Made by a program: the position numbers and the translations under genes. The notes beneath the pieces are model-generated. The model ran no database searches. It saw nothing but the letters and a program-made list of their open reading frames with translations, and was not told the origin of the DNA. Of a stretch of 64,000 nt of DNA, positions 7,446 to 16,610 are shown piece after piece. Position 1 is the first letter of the stretch. Every line of letters starts with the position of its first letter. Source of the DNA: MED-G78 sp964275345 (lineage in GTDB: Bacteria > Pseudomonadota > Gammaproteobacteria > Magnimaribacterales > D2472); assembly GCA_964275345.1 (NCBI GenBank), contig CAXYBK010000003.1:558001-622000 (forward strand), written 5' to 3'.

Positions 7446-8523
7446 CTCAATGTTATTAAAACTTGAAAAACTTAAAGAAAGACTTGATGAAATTCAGAAT
7501 GCTTTATTAGACTCAGATACAGTTAAAGATATTGAAAAATATACGCAACTTAATAAAGAATTTTCTGAGTTAAGACCGATTGTAGAAAAGTTCGATGAAT
7601 ACAATGAAACAATAATCAGATATGAGGGAGCAACATCACTTCTTGAATCAGAAGATGATGAAATCAAAGAGCTTGCCCAAATTGAACTGGAAGAGTCTCA
7701 GCAGGAATCAGAAACTTTTGAAAGAGATCTTAAATTTATGCTTCTTCCAAAAGACTCTGCAGATGATGGCTCAGCTTATTTAGAAATTCGTGCAGGCGCC
7801 GGCGGCGATGAAGCAGGAATCTTTGCAGGTGATTTATTTAGGATGTATACCAGACTTGCTGAAAGAGAGGGATGGGGCATAGAGATAATTAATACCAGGC
7901 CCGCTGAACAAGGCGGCTTGAAAGAGGCTGTTGCAAAACTTACAGGCAAAGCAGTTTTTAAAGTTATGAAGTTTGAATCAGGAGTCCATAGAGTACAAAG
8001 AGTTCCTGAAACAGAATCTCAGGGAAGAATTCATACATCTACATGTACGGTAGCGATTCTTCCAGAAACAGAGGAGATTCAAGATGTAAATATTGCAAAA
8101 TCCGATTTAAGAGTTGATACCTATAGAGCATCTGGAGCAGGGGGCCAGCATGTTAACAAAACTGATTCTGCAGTTCGTCTAACCCATATTCCCAGCGGGC
8201 TTGTTGTTGAGTGTCAGGATGGAAGATCTCAGCATAAGAATAAAGAAAAAGCATTATCACTCTTAGGAGCCAAACTAAAGCAAAGAGAGCTAGAAGAGCA
8301 GCAAGAAAGTATTGCTAGCGAAAGAAAGGTATTAGTTGGAACTGGTGATAGAAGTGAAAAGATCCGAACATATAATTTTCCTCAGGGAAGAATGACAGAC
8401 CATAGAATAAAATTAACTCAACATAATTTAGATCAAATTATGGATGGGGATATCAAAAGTATTTGTGATGCTTTGCTATCAGAAAATCAACTGGCAATGC
8501 TGTCTCAGCTTGAAGAAGAATAA
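7438..8523 (+). CDS. prfA: Peptide chain release factor 1
   Basis: RF1 reads UAA and UAG and triggers peptide release. It is 361 residues long. The stop-recognition tripeptide is PET at 190-192 in RVQRVPETESQGRIH (PxT class, RF1). The catalytic GGQ is at 235-237 in SGAGGQHVNKTDSAVR. Start is ATG at 7438 inside the hemA end; an alternative ATG is at 7450. It is followed 3 bases later by prmC, which methylates the GGQ glutamine. Confidence 0.97.
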   Translation: MHNSMLLKLEKLKERLDEIQNALLDSDTVKDIEKYTQLNKEFSELRPIVEKFDEYNETIIRYEGATSLLESEDDEIKELAQIELEESQQESETFERDLKFMLLPKDSADDGSAYLEIRAGAGGDEAGIFAGDLFRMYTRLAEREGWGIEIINTRPAEQGGLKEAVAKLTGKAVFKVMKFESGVHRVQRVPETESQGRIHTSTCTVAILPETEEIQDVNIAKSDLRVDTYRASGAGGQHVNKTDSAVRLTHIPSGLVVECQDGRSQHKNKEKALSLLGAKLKQRELEEQQESIASERKVLVGTGDRSEKIRTYNFPQGRMTDHRIKLTQHNLDQIMDGDIKSICDALLSENQLAMLSQLEEE

Positions 8524-8526
8524 TTC

Positions 8527-9360
8527 TTGGCAGCTTCTTTAAATACATACAAAGAAAAAGTAGGCCTGCTTGAAAAAAGCTTTCCAGGCATAAGTAATAA
8601 TTTTAGATTTTTTTTAAAAAAAGCCCTTAAATATTCAGACTCTATTATTATTCTTAATGATGATGTTGATATCTTAGGTCATGAAGTAGAAAAAATTGAG
8701 AATTTTATTGAGTCTACAAAAAATAAAATCCCAATTGAATATATGCTCAATGAAGCTGAATTTTATGGAAGAGATTTTTATGTTGATAACAGAGTATTAA
8801 TCCCTCGAGATGAAACTGAGCTATTAATTGATATTTTAAAAAACTATCATCAACAAAAAGATTTAAATGTAATCGACCTTGGAACTGGATCGGGCTGTAT
8901 AGCAATTTCTATTGCCCTAGAGATTCCCGAAGCAAATGTAATAGGGGTAGATAAGTTTATTGATGCATTAGATATAGCAACAAAGAATAAGGATATCCAT
9001 AAAGTTGTAAATTTAACTCTTAAACAATCAGATTGGTTATCTGATATAAATGAGGGTAATTTTGATGTTGTCATATCAAATCCTCCTTATATTAATTCAA
9101 CTGATAAACATCTAGAAAATCTTGTTCACGAACCCATGAATGCATTAATTTCTGCAGATAACGGTCTTTCAGATTTTAAAAAAATATCAATGCAGGCATA
9201 TCAAAAGTTAAAGACTGGCGGAATTCTTATGTTTGAACATGGCTTTAATCAGGCTGATGAGGTAAAAAAAATTATGGAATTAAGTAATTTTCATGAAATT
9301 GAGAATTTTAAAGATTATCAACTTCATCCAAGAATAACTATAGGCAAAAAATTAGCTTGA
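8527..9360 (+). CDS. prmC: Release factor glutamine methyltransferase PrmC (HemK)
   Basis: PrmC N5-methylates the Gln of GGQ in RF1 and RF2 using S-adenosylmethionine. The 277-residue protein has an N-terminal helical domain (1-80), the SAM loop DLGTGSGC at 117-124, and the substrate-binding NPPY at 185-188. Translation starts at TTG 8527, 3 bases after the prfA stop; no nearby in-frame ATG would give a full N-terminus. Genes for enzyme and substrate are adjacent, as in most gammaproteobacteria. Confidence 0.96.
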   Translation: MAASLNTYKEKVGLLEKSFPGISNNFRFFLKKALKYSDSIIILNDDVDILGHEVEKIENFIESTKNKIPIEYMLNEAEFYGRDFYVDNRVLIPRDETELLIDILKNYHQQKDLNVIDLGTGSGCIAISIALEIPEANVIGVDKFIDALDIATKNKDIHKVVNLTLKQSDWLSDINEGNFDVVISNPPYINSTDKHLENLVHEPMNALISADNGLSDFKKISMQAYQKLKTGGILMFEHGFNQADEVKKIMELSNFHEIENFKDYQLHPRITIGKKLA

Positions 9361-9397
9361 TTATATAATTTAGAAATATATAAATTGGGGAATAAAT

Positions 9398-11014
9398 ATG
9401 ATCGGAGATATGCAAAGATGGACACCTAACGTTGCAAGCATTATTGAGCATGCTAAGGAATTTCATCCAACAAAAGAAGTCATTAGCAGAATGGTCTCTG
9501 GGGATATTCATAGAACAAATTATGAAGAGGTGTGCATTAGATCTAGAAAGCTTGCCTCAGCCCTAGAAAAGGATGGTTACAAAAAAGGTGATGTAATTGC
9601 TACATTGGCTTTAAATACATACAGACATCTTGAAATGTATTATGGCATCTCAGGTATGGGTGCAATTTGTCATACCTTGAATTTTAGACTTCATCCTGAA
9701 CAGGCTGTTTATATTATTAATCATGCAGATGACAAGATTATTTTTTGTGAGGTACCTTTCATACCAATATTAGAGGGTCTCAAAGATCAACTTCCTTGTG
9801 TTGAAAAATATATTATCCTTTGTGATGAAGCAGATATGCCTGAAACAGGTTTAAAAAATGCAATATCCTACGAAGAGTATATAAATAGTGGAGATGAGGA
9901 TTATGTATGGGCTGAAATGGACGATGATGCTGCATGTGGACTCTGCTATACCTCTGGAACAACTGGAAATCCAAAAGGTGTTCTTTACTCGCATAAATCA
10001 AATATTCTTCATGCTCAAGCATCCTTAAACGGAATGCCTATAAGTTCTGATGAAACCATACTCATGGTTGTTCCTTTATTCCACGTTCTTGCTTGGGGTA
10101 TTCCTTATTATGGTCCCATGAATGGATCAAAGCTTGTGATGCCTGGCATGCAAATGGAGGGTGAGCCTTTATATGACCTTATTGACAGAGAAAAGGTTAC
10201 TTTAGCTTTTGGAGTACCTACGATTTGGATGGGATTACTTGCTTACTGCAGGGATAATAATAAAATTTTAACTTCAGTAAGAAATACTATCATTGGAGGC
10301 TCAGCATTATCTCTACCTACCCTTCAGGAGTTTGATGAAGTCCATGATGTAAATGTTATTCATGCATGGGGCATGACCGAAATGAGTCCCCTGGGAACTG
10401 TAAATACTCCAACTCCCGAGATGGAGAATATGAGCAAAGATGAAAAATATGCAATTCAATTAAAACAAGGAAAACCAATTTATGGTGTTGAACTTAAAGT
10501 TGTAGATGATGCTGGGATTGAGCTTCCTAAAGACGGAGAATCTCAAGGGCACTTGATGGTTAGAGGACCCTGGATACTTCAAAAATATTTTAAAGCAGAG
10601 AAAGATGCTGTTGACCAAGACGGATGGTTTGATACTGGAGATATCTCTGTCCTCGACGAAGATGGCTACATGATTATTAAAGACAGAGCTAAGGATGTTA
10701 TTAAGTCTGGAGGTGAGTGGATAAGTTCTATTGATCTAGAGAATGCAGCCTTTGGACATCCTGATATTACAGAAGCCTGTGTTGTAGGTATTCCTCACCC
10801 CAAATGGGATGAGAGACCAATGTTATTTGTAGTTACTAATGACGGCGAGCCTATTGAAAAAGAAAGCATTTTAGAATTTCTTGGCTCTAGAGTTGCTAAA
10901 TGGTGGCTTCCTGATGAAATTATTTTCTTAAAAGAATTGCCACATGGAGCTACAGGAAAACTTCAGAAATTTGAACTTAGAGACGAATATAATAATTACT
11001 ACATGGAGAAATAA
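9398..11014 (+). CDS. AMP-forming acyl-CoA ligase, similar to 3-(methylthio)propionyl-CoA ligase (DmdB type)
   Basis: This is a 538-residue ANL-superfamily enzyme that activates a carboxylic acid to its CoA thioester through an acyl-adenylate. The adenylate loop YTSGTTGNPKG is at 184-194, followed by VVPLFHVLAWG, the A5 motif HAWGMTEMSPLG, GWFDTGD, IKDRAKDVIKSGGEWIS, and the C-terminal lysine in GATGKLQK. The overall text (HRTNYEEV, CHTLNFRLHPEQAVYIINHADD, IPHPKWDERPMLFVV) closely recalls proteins annotated as medium-chain or methylthiopropionyl-CoA ligases. The substrate cannot be read from sequence. It has its own GGGG ribosome site after prmC and is followed at once by a MaoC hydratase, suggesting a small acyl-CoA catabolic unit inserted beside prfA-prmC. 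Confidence 0.85.
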   Translation: MIGDMQRWTPNVASIIEHAKEFHPTKEVISRMVSGDIHRTNYEEVCIRSRKLASALEKDGYKKGDVIATLALNTYRHLEMYYGISGMGAICHTLNFRLHPEQAVYIINHADDKIIFCEVPFIPILEGLKDQLPCVEKYIILCDEADMPETGLKNAISYEEYINSGDEDYVWAEMDDDAACGLCYTSGTTGNPKGVLYSHKSNILHAQASLNGMPISSDETILMVVPLFHVLAWGIPYYGPMNGSKLVMPGMQMEGEPLYDLIDREKVTLAFGVPTIWMGLLAYCRDNNKILTSVRNTIIGGSALSLPTLQEFDEVHDVNVIHAWGMTEMSPLGTVNTPTPEMENMSKDEKYAIQLKQGKPIYGVELKVVDDAGIELPKDGESQGHLMVRGPWILQKYFKAEKDAVDQDGWFDTGDISVLDEDGYMIIKDRAKDVIKSGGEWISSIDLENAAFGHPDITEACVVGIPHPKWDERPMLFVVTNDGEPIEKESILEFLGSRVAKWWLPDEIIFLKELPHGATGKLQKFELRDEYNNYYMEK

Positions 11015-11015
11015 T

Positions 11016-11477
11016 ATGTTGCACATCATCAACCCCTCAGATATTGAATCAGTTATTGGTAAAGAGGTTGGAACTTCTGATTGGATAACTATTGATCAAG
11101 AAAGAATTGATAAATTTGCTGATGCAACAATGGATCATCAGTTTATTCATGTTGATCCAGAACAAGCTAAACCTGTATTTGGTTCTACTATAGCTCACGG
11201 TTTTCTTTCTTTATCCCTTGTTGCCGGAATACCTTTTCAACAAGAGATAGGCATGATTTTAGAAGGAACAAAAATGGGACTAAATTATGGCTTGGATAAA
11301 GTAAGATTTTTAAGTCCAGTTCCTGTAGATTCAGAAGTAAGAATAGTAATGAAATGTCTTAGCATTACAGAGAAGAATCCTGGTCAATTTTTAGCTAAAA
11401 ATGAAGTAACAATGGAGATTAAAGGAGTTGATAAGCCTGCATTTGTTGCTGAGACTCTAAGTATGTTTATTGTTTAA
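11016..11477 (+). CDS. MaoC-family (R)-specific enoyl-CoA hydratase
   Basis: This is a hot-dog-fold hydratase of 153 residues. The hydratase-2 catalytic signature is clear: DATMDHQFIHVDPEQA, with Asp40 and His45, followed by PVFGSTIAHGFLSLSL. The start is ATG 11016, one base after the stop of the acyl-CoA ligase, with GGAG 8 bases ahead. A longer frame from 10944 overlaps the ligase and is unlikely. The tight coupling with the ligase suggests hydration of an enoyl-CoA in the same pathway. Its stop abuts the gatB stop on the other strand with no spacer. Confidence 0.9.
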   Translation: MLHIINPSDIESVIGKEVGTSDWITIDQERIDKFADATMDHQFIHVDPEQAKPVFGSTIAHGFLSLSLVAGIPFQQEIGMILEGTKMGLNYGLDKVRFLSPVPVDSEVRIVMKCLSITEKNPGQFLAKNEVTMEIKGVDKPAFVAETLSMFIV

Positions 11478-12908
11478 TTAATTATTTAACAATTTATTTA
11501 AAATTTCGTTAACGCCTTGAGGATTTGCCTTGCCTTGAGTTTCCTTCATGACCTGACCTACAAAGAAACCAAATAACCTGTCTTTTCCGCCCTTATAAGC
11601 ATTAACTTGATCAGGATTTTCATCAATAATTTTTTTAGCAATATTTTCTAAAATTGATTCGTCTTGAATTTGCACTAAACCTTTTTCTTCAATAATTTCA
11701 TCAATATCATTTCCTGAAATCCAAACTTCCTCAAGAACAGATTTAGCAATTTTCCCTGAAATAGTTTTATCTGAAATTCTTTCAATTAGTTTTGCAAAAT
11801 TAACTGAAGATAATTTTGACTCCTCAATGCTTATGTTATCTTTATTTAATAGAGCGCTCACATCTCCCACAAGCCACTTAGCTATAAGACTAGAGTCTTT
11901 TGTCTTTTCAGAAGCATCTTCAAAGAGATTAGCCATCGCTTTAGAGGAAGCAAGAATCTTTGCCTCAGATTCCTCTAAATTATGCTCATTGATAAATCTT
12001 ATCTCTTTTTGCTTGGGAAGTTCAGGTAGAGTGCTTTTTATTTCCTCTAGCTCATTGTCTGAAATAACTACTGGGAGTAAATCTGGTTCAGGGAAATATC
12101 TATAATCATTTGCAGCTTCTTTTGAGCGCATAGATCTTGTTTCATTCTTAACGCTATCATACAGTCTGGTTTCCTGAACAATGCTTTCACCTTTTTCTAA
12201 TAATTTAATCTGTCTTGCAACTTCAAAATGAATTGCTCTTTCAATAAATTTAAATGAATTAATGTTTTTAATCTCAGCTCTGGTTCCAAGAACATCATTA
12301 TCATGTTTTTTAACAGATACATTTACATCGCAACGCATAGACCCTTGAGACATATTCCCATCACAAATATCTAAAAAGGTAACCAGCTGATGAATAGCTT
12401 TAAAGTATGCAACTGCCTCTTTAGCACTAGATATTTCTGGTTCTGAAACTATTTCTAATAGGGGAGTTCCTGCTCGATTTAAGTCAATTCCAGTTTCTCC
12501 ATCAAATAAATCATGTATAGATTTACCAGCATCTTCTTCTAAATGTGCCCTAGTGATATTAATAAGCTTTTCATCACCATCAACATTTATAACAATCGAG
12601 CCTTTTCCAACAATAGGTTTCTCCATTTGAGTAATTTGATAACCTTTAGGTAGATCTGGATAAAAATAATTTTTTCTATCAAACATAGACACTTGATTTA
12701 TTTCAGCATTTGTAGCTAGGCCAAACCTTATAGCTTTATAAAAAGCCTCTTTGTTAGCAACTGGAAGAACTCCAGGTAGACCAAGATCAATTAAATCTAC
12801 TTGTGTATTAGGTTCTGATCCAAAACTAGTAGAAGCTCCTGAAAAAAGCTTTGTTTTAGTCGATAACTGAACATGAACCTCTAATCCTATTACAGTTTCC
12901 CAAGTCAT
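11478..12908 (-). CDS. gatB: Asp/Glu-tRNA amidotransferase subunit B
   Basis: GatB is the kinase/tRNA-binding subunit of GatCAB, which converts misacylated Glu-tRNA(Gln) and Asp-tRNA(Asn) to the amide forms. It has 476 residues: an N-terminal cradle domain with IGLEVHVQL, FDRKNYFYPDLPKGYQITQ, IHRAHLEEDAGKS-like text and DLNRAGTPLLEIVSEP, then the helical and YqeY-like tail that contacts tRNA. The gene starts one base inside the gatA stop. Its stop touches that of the convergent maoC gene. Confidence 0.97.
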   Translation of the reverse strand: MTWETVIGLEVHVQLSTKTKLFSGASTSFGSEPNTQVDLIDLGLPGVLPVANKEAFYKAIRFGLATNAEINQVSMFDRKNYFYPDLPKGYQITQMEKPIVGKGSIVINVDGDEKLINITRAHLEEDAGKSIHDLFDGETGIDLNRAGTPLLEIVSEPEISSAKEAVAYFKAIHQLVTFLDICDGNMSQGSMRCDVNVSVKKHDNDVLGTRAEIKNINSFKFIERAIHFEVARQIKLLEKGESIVQETRLYDSVKNETRSMRSKEAANDYRYFPEPDLLPVVISDNELEEIKSTLPELPKQKEIRFINEHNLEESEAKILASSKAMANLFEDASEKTKDSSLIAKWLVGDVSALLNKDNISIEESKLSSVNFAKLIERISDKTISGKIAKSVLEEVWISGNDIDEIIEEKGLVQIQDESILENIAKKIIDENPDQVNAYKGGKDRLFGFFVGQVMKETQGKANPQGVNEILNKLLNN

Positions 12909-14356
12909 TATTTTGTCTCCAAAGGTGGAGTCTTAAGATGCCAGTCAGTCGTCATTTGAAAATTATGAGCAACATTAAAAAGCAGACTTTCTTGCAGTGA
13001 ATTTGCAATTAATTGTAATCCTAAAGGCTTATTGTCCACATACCCATTTGGAATGGATATGCCAGGAAGTCCAGCCAAGTTTGCTGGAACAGTAAATAAA
13101 TCTTCAAGATACATTTCTATAGGATCGCTCATAGATCCTGCTTCAAAAGCAGCCCCTCTTGTAGTGGGAGACATAATTAAATCAACTTTCTTAAATGCAT
13201 TATCAAAGTCGTTTTTAATTAACCTTCTTACCTGTTGTGCTTTTTTATAATAGGCATCATAGAACCCAGCAGAGAGAACATATGAGCCAATAAGAATTCT
13301 TCTTTTTACTTCATCACCAAACCCTTCAGATCTACTTCTAATGTAAAGATCTTCTAAATCTTTTGGATTATCACATCTATTTCCATACCTTATCCCATCA
13401 AATCTTGATAGATTAGAGGAGCACTCTGCAGGCGCGACTACATAGTATGTTGGAACAGATAAATTGATATTAGGAAGTGAGACCTCAACAAACTCAACGC
13501 CAAGCGACTCGTAATGTTTTTTTGAATCTTCAAAAATTTTAACAACATCATTATCGAGTTTAGATAGATCAAATTCTTTGACTATACCTATTTTTAGACC
13601 TTTGATGGGTTTATCGATGCCTTCTGTGAAATCAGGCACGTCCTCATCTAATGAAGTTGTATCTTTTTTATCATGAGAGCACATTTCATTCATAAGAATT
13701 GCACAATCCTCAGCTGTTCTTGCCATAGGACCGGCTTGATCTAGACTAGACGCAAATGCAATCATTCCCCATCTAGAAATTCTTCCATATGTTGGTTTTA
13801 TGCCGGTTATTCCACACAAAGAAGCCGGCTGCCTTATAGAGCCACCTGTATCAGTGCCTGTTGCAGCTGAAACAATTCCTGCAGCAACGGCAGCAGCGGA
13901 ACCTCCAGAACTTCCTCCTGGAACCAAATTTTGCCCCCATGGATTAAGTACATTGCCATAAAAGCTTGTTTCATTAGATGATCCCATGGCAAATTCATCC
14001 ATATTAGTTTTACCAATCGATATACATCCAGCTGCTTCAAGATTTTCTATAACAGTTGCAGAATATGGCGGAATGAAATTTGAAAGCATATTCGAGCCAC
14101 AAGTTGTCCTTAAGTCCTTAGTAACAAAAAGATCTTTTTGGGCTACAGGTATTCCAGATAAACTTAATTCAGAAGGTTTTTTATCTAACTCACTCGCTTT
14201 GATTAAAGCCTTCTCTTTGTCTAATGTTATAAAAGCATTCAAATGCTTATTATTTTCAACAAGATTGAAAGTTTCTATAGTTAACTCATGATTAGAGATT
14301 TCTTTTGATCTAAGCATAAAAGATAACTCTTTAATCGTTTTAAATTGGATACTCAT
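12908..14356 (-). CDS. gatA: Asp/Glu-tRNA amidotransferase subunit A
   Basis: GatA is the amidase-signature subunit that frees ammonia from glutamine. It is 482 residues long. The catalytic triad is visible as Lys74 (VAQKDLF), Ser149 in the glycine-serine loop PGGSSGGSAAA, and the nucleophile Ser173 in TDTGGSIRQPASLCG. It overlaps gatC by 4 bases and gatB by 1, so the three subunits are translationally coupled. Confidence 0.97.
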   Translation of the reverse strand: MSIQFKTIKELSFMLRSKEISNHELTIETFNLVENNKHLNAFITLDKEKALIKASELDKKPSELSLSGIPVAQKDLFVTKDLRTTCGSNMLSNFIPPYSATVIENLEAAGCISIGKTNMDEFAMGSSNETSFYGNVLNPWGQNLVPGGSSGGSAAAVAAGIVSAATGTDTGGSIRQPASLCGITGIKPTYGRISRWGMIAFASSLDQAGPMARTAEDCAILMNEMCSHDKKDTTSLDEDVPDFTEGIDKPIKGLKIGIVKEFDLSKLDNDVVKIFEDSKKHYESLGVEFVEVSLPNINLSVPTYYVVAPAECSSNLSRFDGIRYGNRCDNPKDLEDLYIRSRSEGFGDEVKRRILIGSYVLSAGFYDAYYKKAQQVRRLIKNDFDNAFKKVDLIMSPTTRGAAFEAGSMSDPIEMYLEDLFTVPANLAGLPGISIPNGYVDNKPLGLQLIANSLQESLLFNVAHNFQMTTDWHLKTPPLETK

Positions 14357-14634
14357 TCGACAACTCTTGGAACTAAAAAGTAATCCTCATTTGCATCAGG
14401 AGCATTTTTAAGGAATTGTTCTTTTCTGTTTTTTGCAGTAATTTCATCTTCTCGCGTTTTAGCGGTTTTCTCAAGAGGGCTTTTAAGAGGCTCGATATCA
14501 GAAGTATCGACACCATCCAGTTGATCAACAAACTCAATTATATTTTCAAGATCTTTAGTAATTTTTTCTTCATTTTCTTTATCAAAAGCAAGTCTCGATA
14601 AGTAAGATATAGTTGCAACTGTTTCTTTGTCCAT
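14353..14634 (-). CDS. gatC: Asp/Glu-tRNA amidotransferase subunit C
   Basis: GatC is the small belt subunit that stabilises the GatA-GatB complex. The 93-residue protein shows the family pattern: ISYLSRLAFDKENEEKITKDLENIIEFVDQLDGVDTSDIEPL, then an extended linker and DEDYFLVPRVVE-like C-terminus (NEDYFLVPRVVE). It is the first gene of gatCAB, divergent from mreB. Confidence 0.95.
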   Translation of the reverse strand: MDKETVATISYLSRLAFDKENEEKITKDLENIIEFVDQLDGVDTSDIEPLKSPLEKTAKTREDEITAKNRKEQFLKNAPDANEDYFLVPRVVE

Positions 14635-14656
14635 ATATAGGATATTATTATAAATA

Positions 14657-14691
14657 AGTTGAGAGATGTTAACTCAACTAATTTTTTTTTT
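14657..14691 (+). terminator. Hairpin with T-run in the mreB leader (possible attenuator)
   Basis: A 7-base stem (AGTTGAG at 14657-14663 pairing with CTCAACT at 14673-14679, 9-base loop) is followed by A, A and ten T. It points in the mreB direction and lies 25 bases before the chosen mreB start. On the other strand it is in the gatC upstream region. The stem is short, so it may instead be an operator. Confidence 0.4.
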
Positions 14692-14715
14692 ACATTATTT
14701 TTTTGGAAAACTACA

Positions 14716-15765
14716 TTGGAATTTAATTTATTTAAAACGGTCAGGGGTTATTTCTCTAATGATCTTTCTATAGACCTTGGGACTGCAAACACTTTAATTT
14801 ATACAAAAGATGTTGGAATAGTTCTAAATGAACCTTCTGTGGTTGCAATTAGAGAGTCCAGAGGACAAAAAACAGTTGTTGCTGTTGGAACAGAAGCTAA
14901 AAAGATGCTTGGAAGAACTCCTGGTAACATTAAGGCAATTCGCCCATTGCAAGACGGAGTTATTGCAGACTTTCAAGTTACAGAAAAAATGCTTCAGCAT
15001 TTTATAGCAAAAGTTCATGAGCAAAGGTTTATTAAGCCGAGTCCAAGAGTCCTAGTTTGCGTCCCCTGTAGATCAACACAAGTTGAAAGAAGGGCTATTA
15101 GGGAATCTGTACTTGGAGCAGGAGCCAGAGACGTAAAGTTAATTGAAGAACCTATGGCGGCAGCAATTGGAGCAGGTTTACCTGTAGAGGAAGCTTCCGG
15201 CAATATGGTTGTGGATATAGGAGGAGGTACTTCTGAAATCGCTATATTATCTCTAAATGGTGTTGTTTATGCTGAATCTGTGAAGCTTGGTGGTGATAAA
15301 ATGGATGAAGCCATTACTTCATGGATAAGAAGAAATTTTGGGTGTGTTATTGGTGAATCAACAGCAGAAAAAATTAAACAAACTATAGGTTGCTGTACCG
15401 AAGAATCTGATAAATTAGAAATGCAAGTTACAGGGAGAAATCTAGCTGAGGGCATACCAGAGACATTTACTTTAAATAGTGATCAGGTTTTTGATGCAAT
15501 GAAAGATCCTTTGCTTGGAATTGTTAGAGCTATAAGGAATGCACTAGAATTAGCACCACCTGAGTTAGCTGCAGATATTGCCGAAAGAGGCATTGTCTTA
15601 ACTGGAGGAGGTGGTCTCATGAGAGATCTAGATAAGCTTATTTCAAATTCTACAGGTATTCCTGTAATAGTTGCTGAAGACCCTCTTACTTGTGTTGCTA
15701 GAGGTGGAGGTCAGGCTCTAGAAATAATAGATAAATATGATATAGACCTACTTTCAACTGAGTAA
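14716..15765 (+). CDS. mreB: Rod-shape-determining actin homologue MreB
   Basis: MreB polymerises under the inner membrane and guides lateral wall synthesis. TTG at 14716 is preferred, with GGA about 9 bases ahead. It gives 349 residues starting LEFNLFKTVRGYFSNDLSIDLGTANTLIY, close to the 347 of E. coli. A TTG at 14659 would add 19 residues unlike the family and would start inside the hairpin. Actin-fold nucleotide motifs are DLGTANT, the phosphate-2 loop VVDIGGGTSEIA, and VLTGGGGLMRDL near the C-terminus. mreC and mreD follow directly. Confidence 0.95.
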   Translation: MEFNLFKTVRGYFSNDLSIDLGTANTLIYTKDVGIVLNEPSVVAIRESRGQKTVVAVGTEAKKMLGRTPGNIKAIRPLQDGVIADFQVTEKMLQHFIAKVHEQRFIKPSPRVLVCVPCRSTQVERRAIRESVLGAGARDVKLIEEPMAAAIGAGLPVEEASGNMVVDIGGGTSEIAILSLNGVVYAESVKLGGDKMDEAITSWIRRNFGCVIGESTAEKIKQTIGCCTEESDKLEMQVTGRNLAEGIPETFTLNSDQVFDAMKDPLLGIVRAIRNALELAPPELAADIAERGIVLTGGGGLMRDLDKLISNSTGIPVIVAEDPLTCVARGGGQALEIIDKYDIDLLSTE

Positions 15766-15770
15766 TTTAG

Positions 15771-16610
15771 ATGGCGAGAATTGCGCCTGGCAATACACCT
15801 AAACTTGCATATACATTATTGCTTGTTCTATCGTCTTTATTTCTATATTTAGATTTACAATATAAAACTTTCACTCCAACAAAAAATTTTTTTAATTCAG
15901 CACTGCTTTCAAGCAATTTACTGATAAAAAATATTTTTTTTAAGCCAATTAGCAATTTATATAATTTAACAACTTCAAAAAACGATTTAATTAAATTAAA
16001 TCAATCTTTAGAAGATGCTCTTGAAACCACCAGAATAGAAAATTTTCTTGTTTTAAATAAAGCAAAATTATTTAAAAATAATAAAGGCTTAATAAATTAT
16101 ATTGAAAGCTCAACTATTAATTCTTTATATGAAATAGCAGCAGTTTCATCATTTGATACTAATCAATATAAATGCTGTGATAGTCATAGACTTTTTCTTT
16201 TTAATAATTCAACCCCATTTAAAGAGGGAGGAACTGTTATCAATTCCAAAGGCATATTAGGTCAAATTACAGACTCAAATAATCGTGTAAGTGAAGTTAT
16301 ATTAATAAGTGATATTAATCATTCAATGCCCGTCAAATTAAATAATTTTTTTTGTAATGCTAGTGGGACAGGAAGACCACGTATTTTAGAATGTAAATAT
16401 GATTCCTCTTTGTGGCCAGAGTCCTTTTCTATAGGTGAAAATTTTTATTCATCTGGATTAGGTGGAGTATTCCCAGAGGGTTTATTAATAGGAGACATTA
16501 CATCAATTAGAATTGATGATGATAATCAAACTATTATTGAAATTGAGTCTACAGCTAATCCATTAATCCAAAACCATGTAATGGTTATATACCCTAATGA
16601 CTTTAAATAA
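15771..16610 (+). CDS. mreC: Rod-shape-determining protein MreC
   Basis: MreC is a bitopic inner-membrane protein linking MreB and the PBP2-RodA synthase. It is 279 residues: a short cytoplasmic tail, one TM helix at about 12-27 (LAYTLLLVLSSLFLYL), a helical coiled-coil stretch at about 50-75, then the periplasmic beta-barrel region with GGTVINSKGILGQITDSNNRVSEVILISD and GLGGVFPEGLLIGDI. It starts 5 bases after mreB and overlaps mreD by 14. Confidence 0.95.
   Translation: MARIAPGNTPKLAYTLLLVLSSLFLYLDLQYKTFTPTKNFFNSALLSSNLLIKNIFFKPISNLYNLTTSKNDLIKLNQSLEDALETTRIENFLVLNKAKLFKNNKGLINYIESSTINSLYEIAAVSSFDTNQYKCCDSHRLFLFNNSTPFKEGGTVINSKGILGQITDSNNRVSEVILISDINHSMPVKLNNFFCNASGTGRPRILECKYDSSLWPESFSIGENFYSSGLGGVFPEGLLIGDITSIRIDDDNQTIIEIESTANPLIQNHVMVIYPNDFK

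Noticed and set aside
14659..14715. N-terminal extension of MreB from TTG 14659
   Set aside because: The 19 extra residues are not family-like and the start lies in a hairpin; TTG 14716 gives the normal MreB length with an SD.
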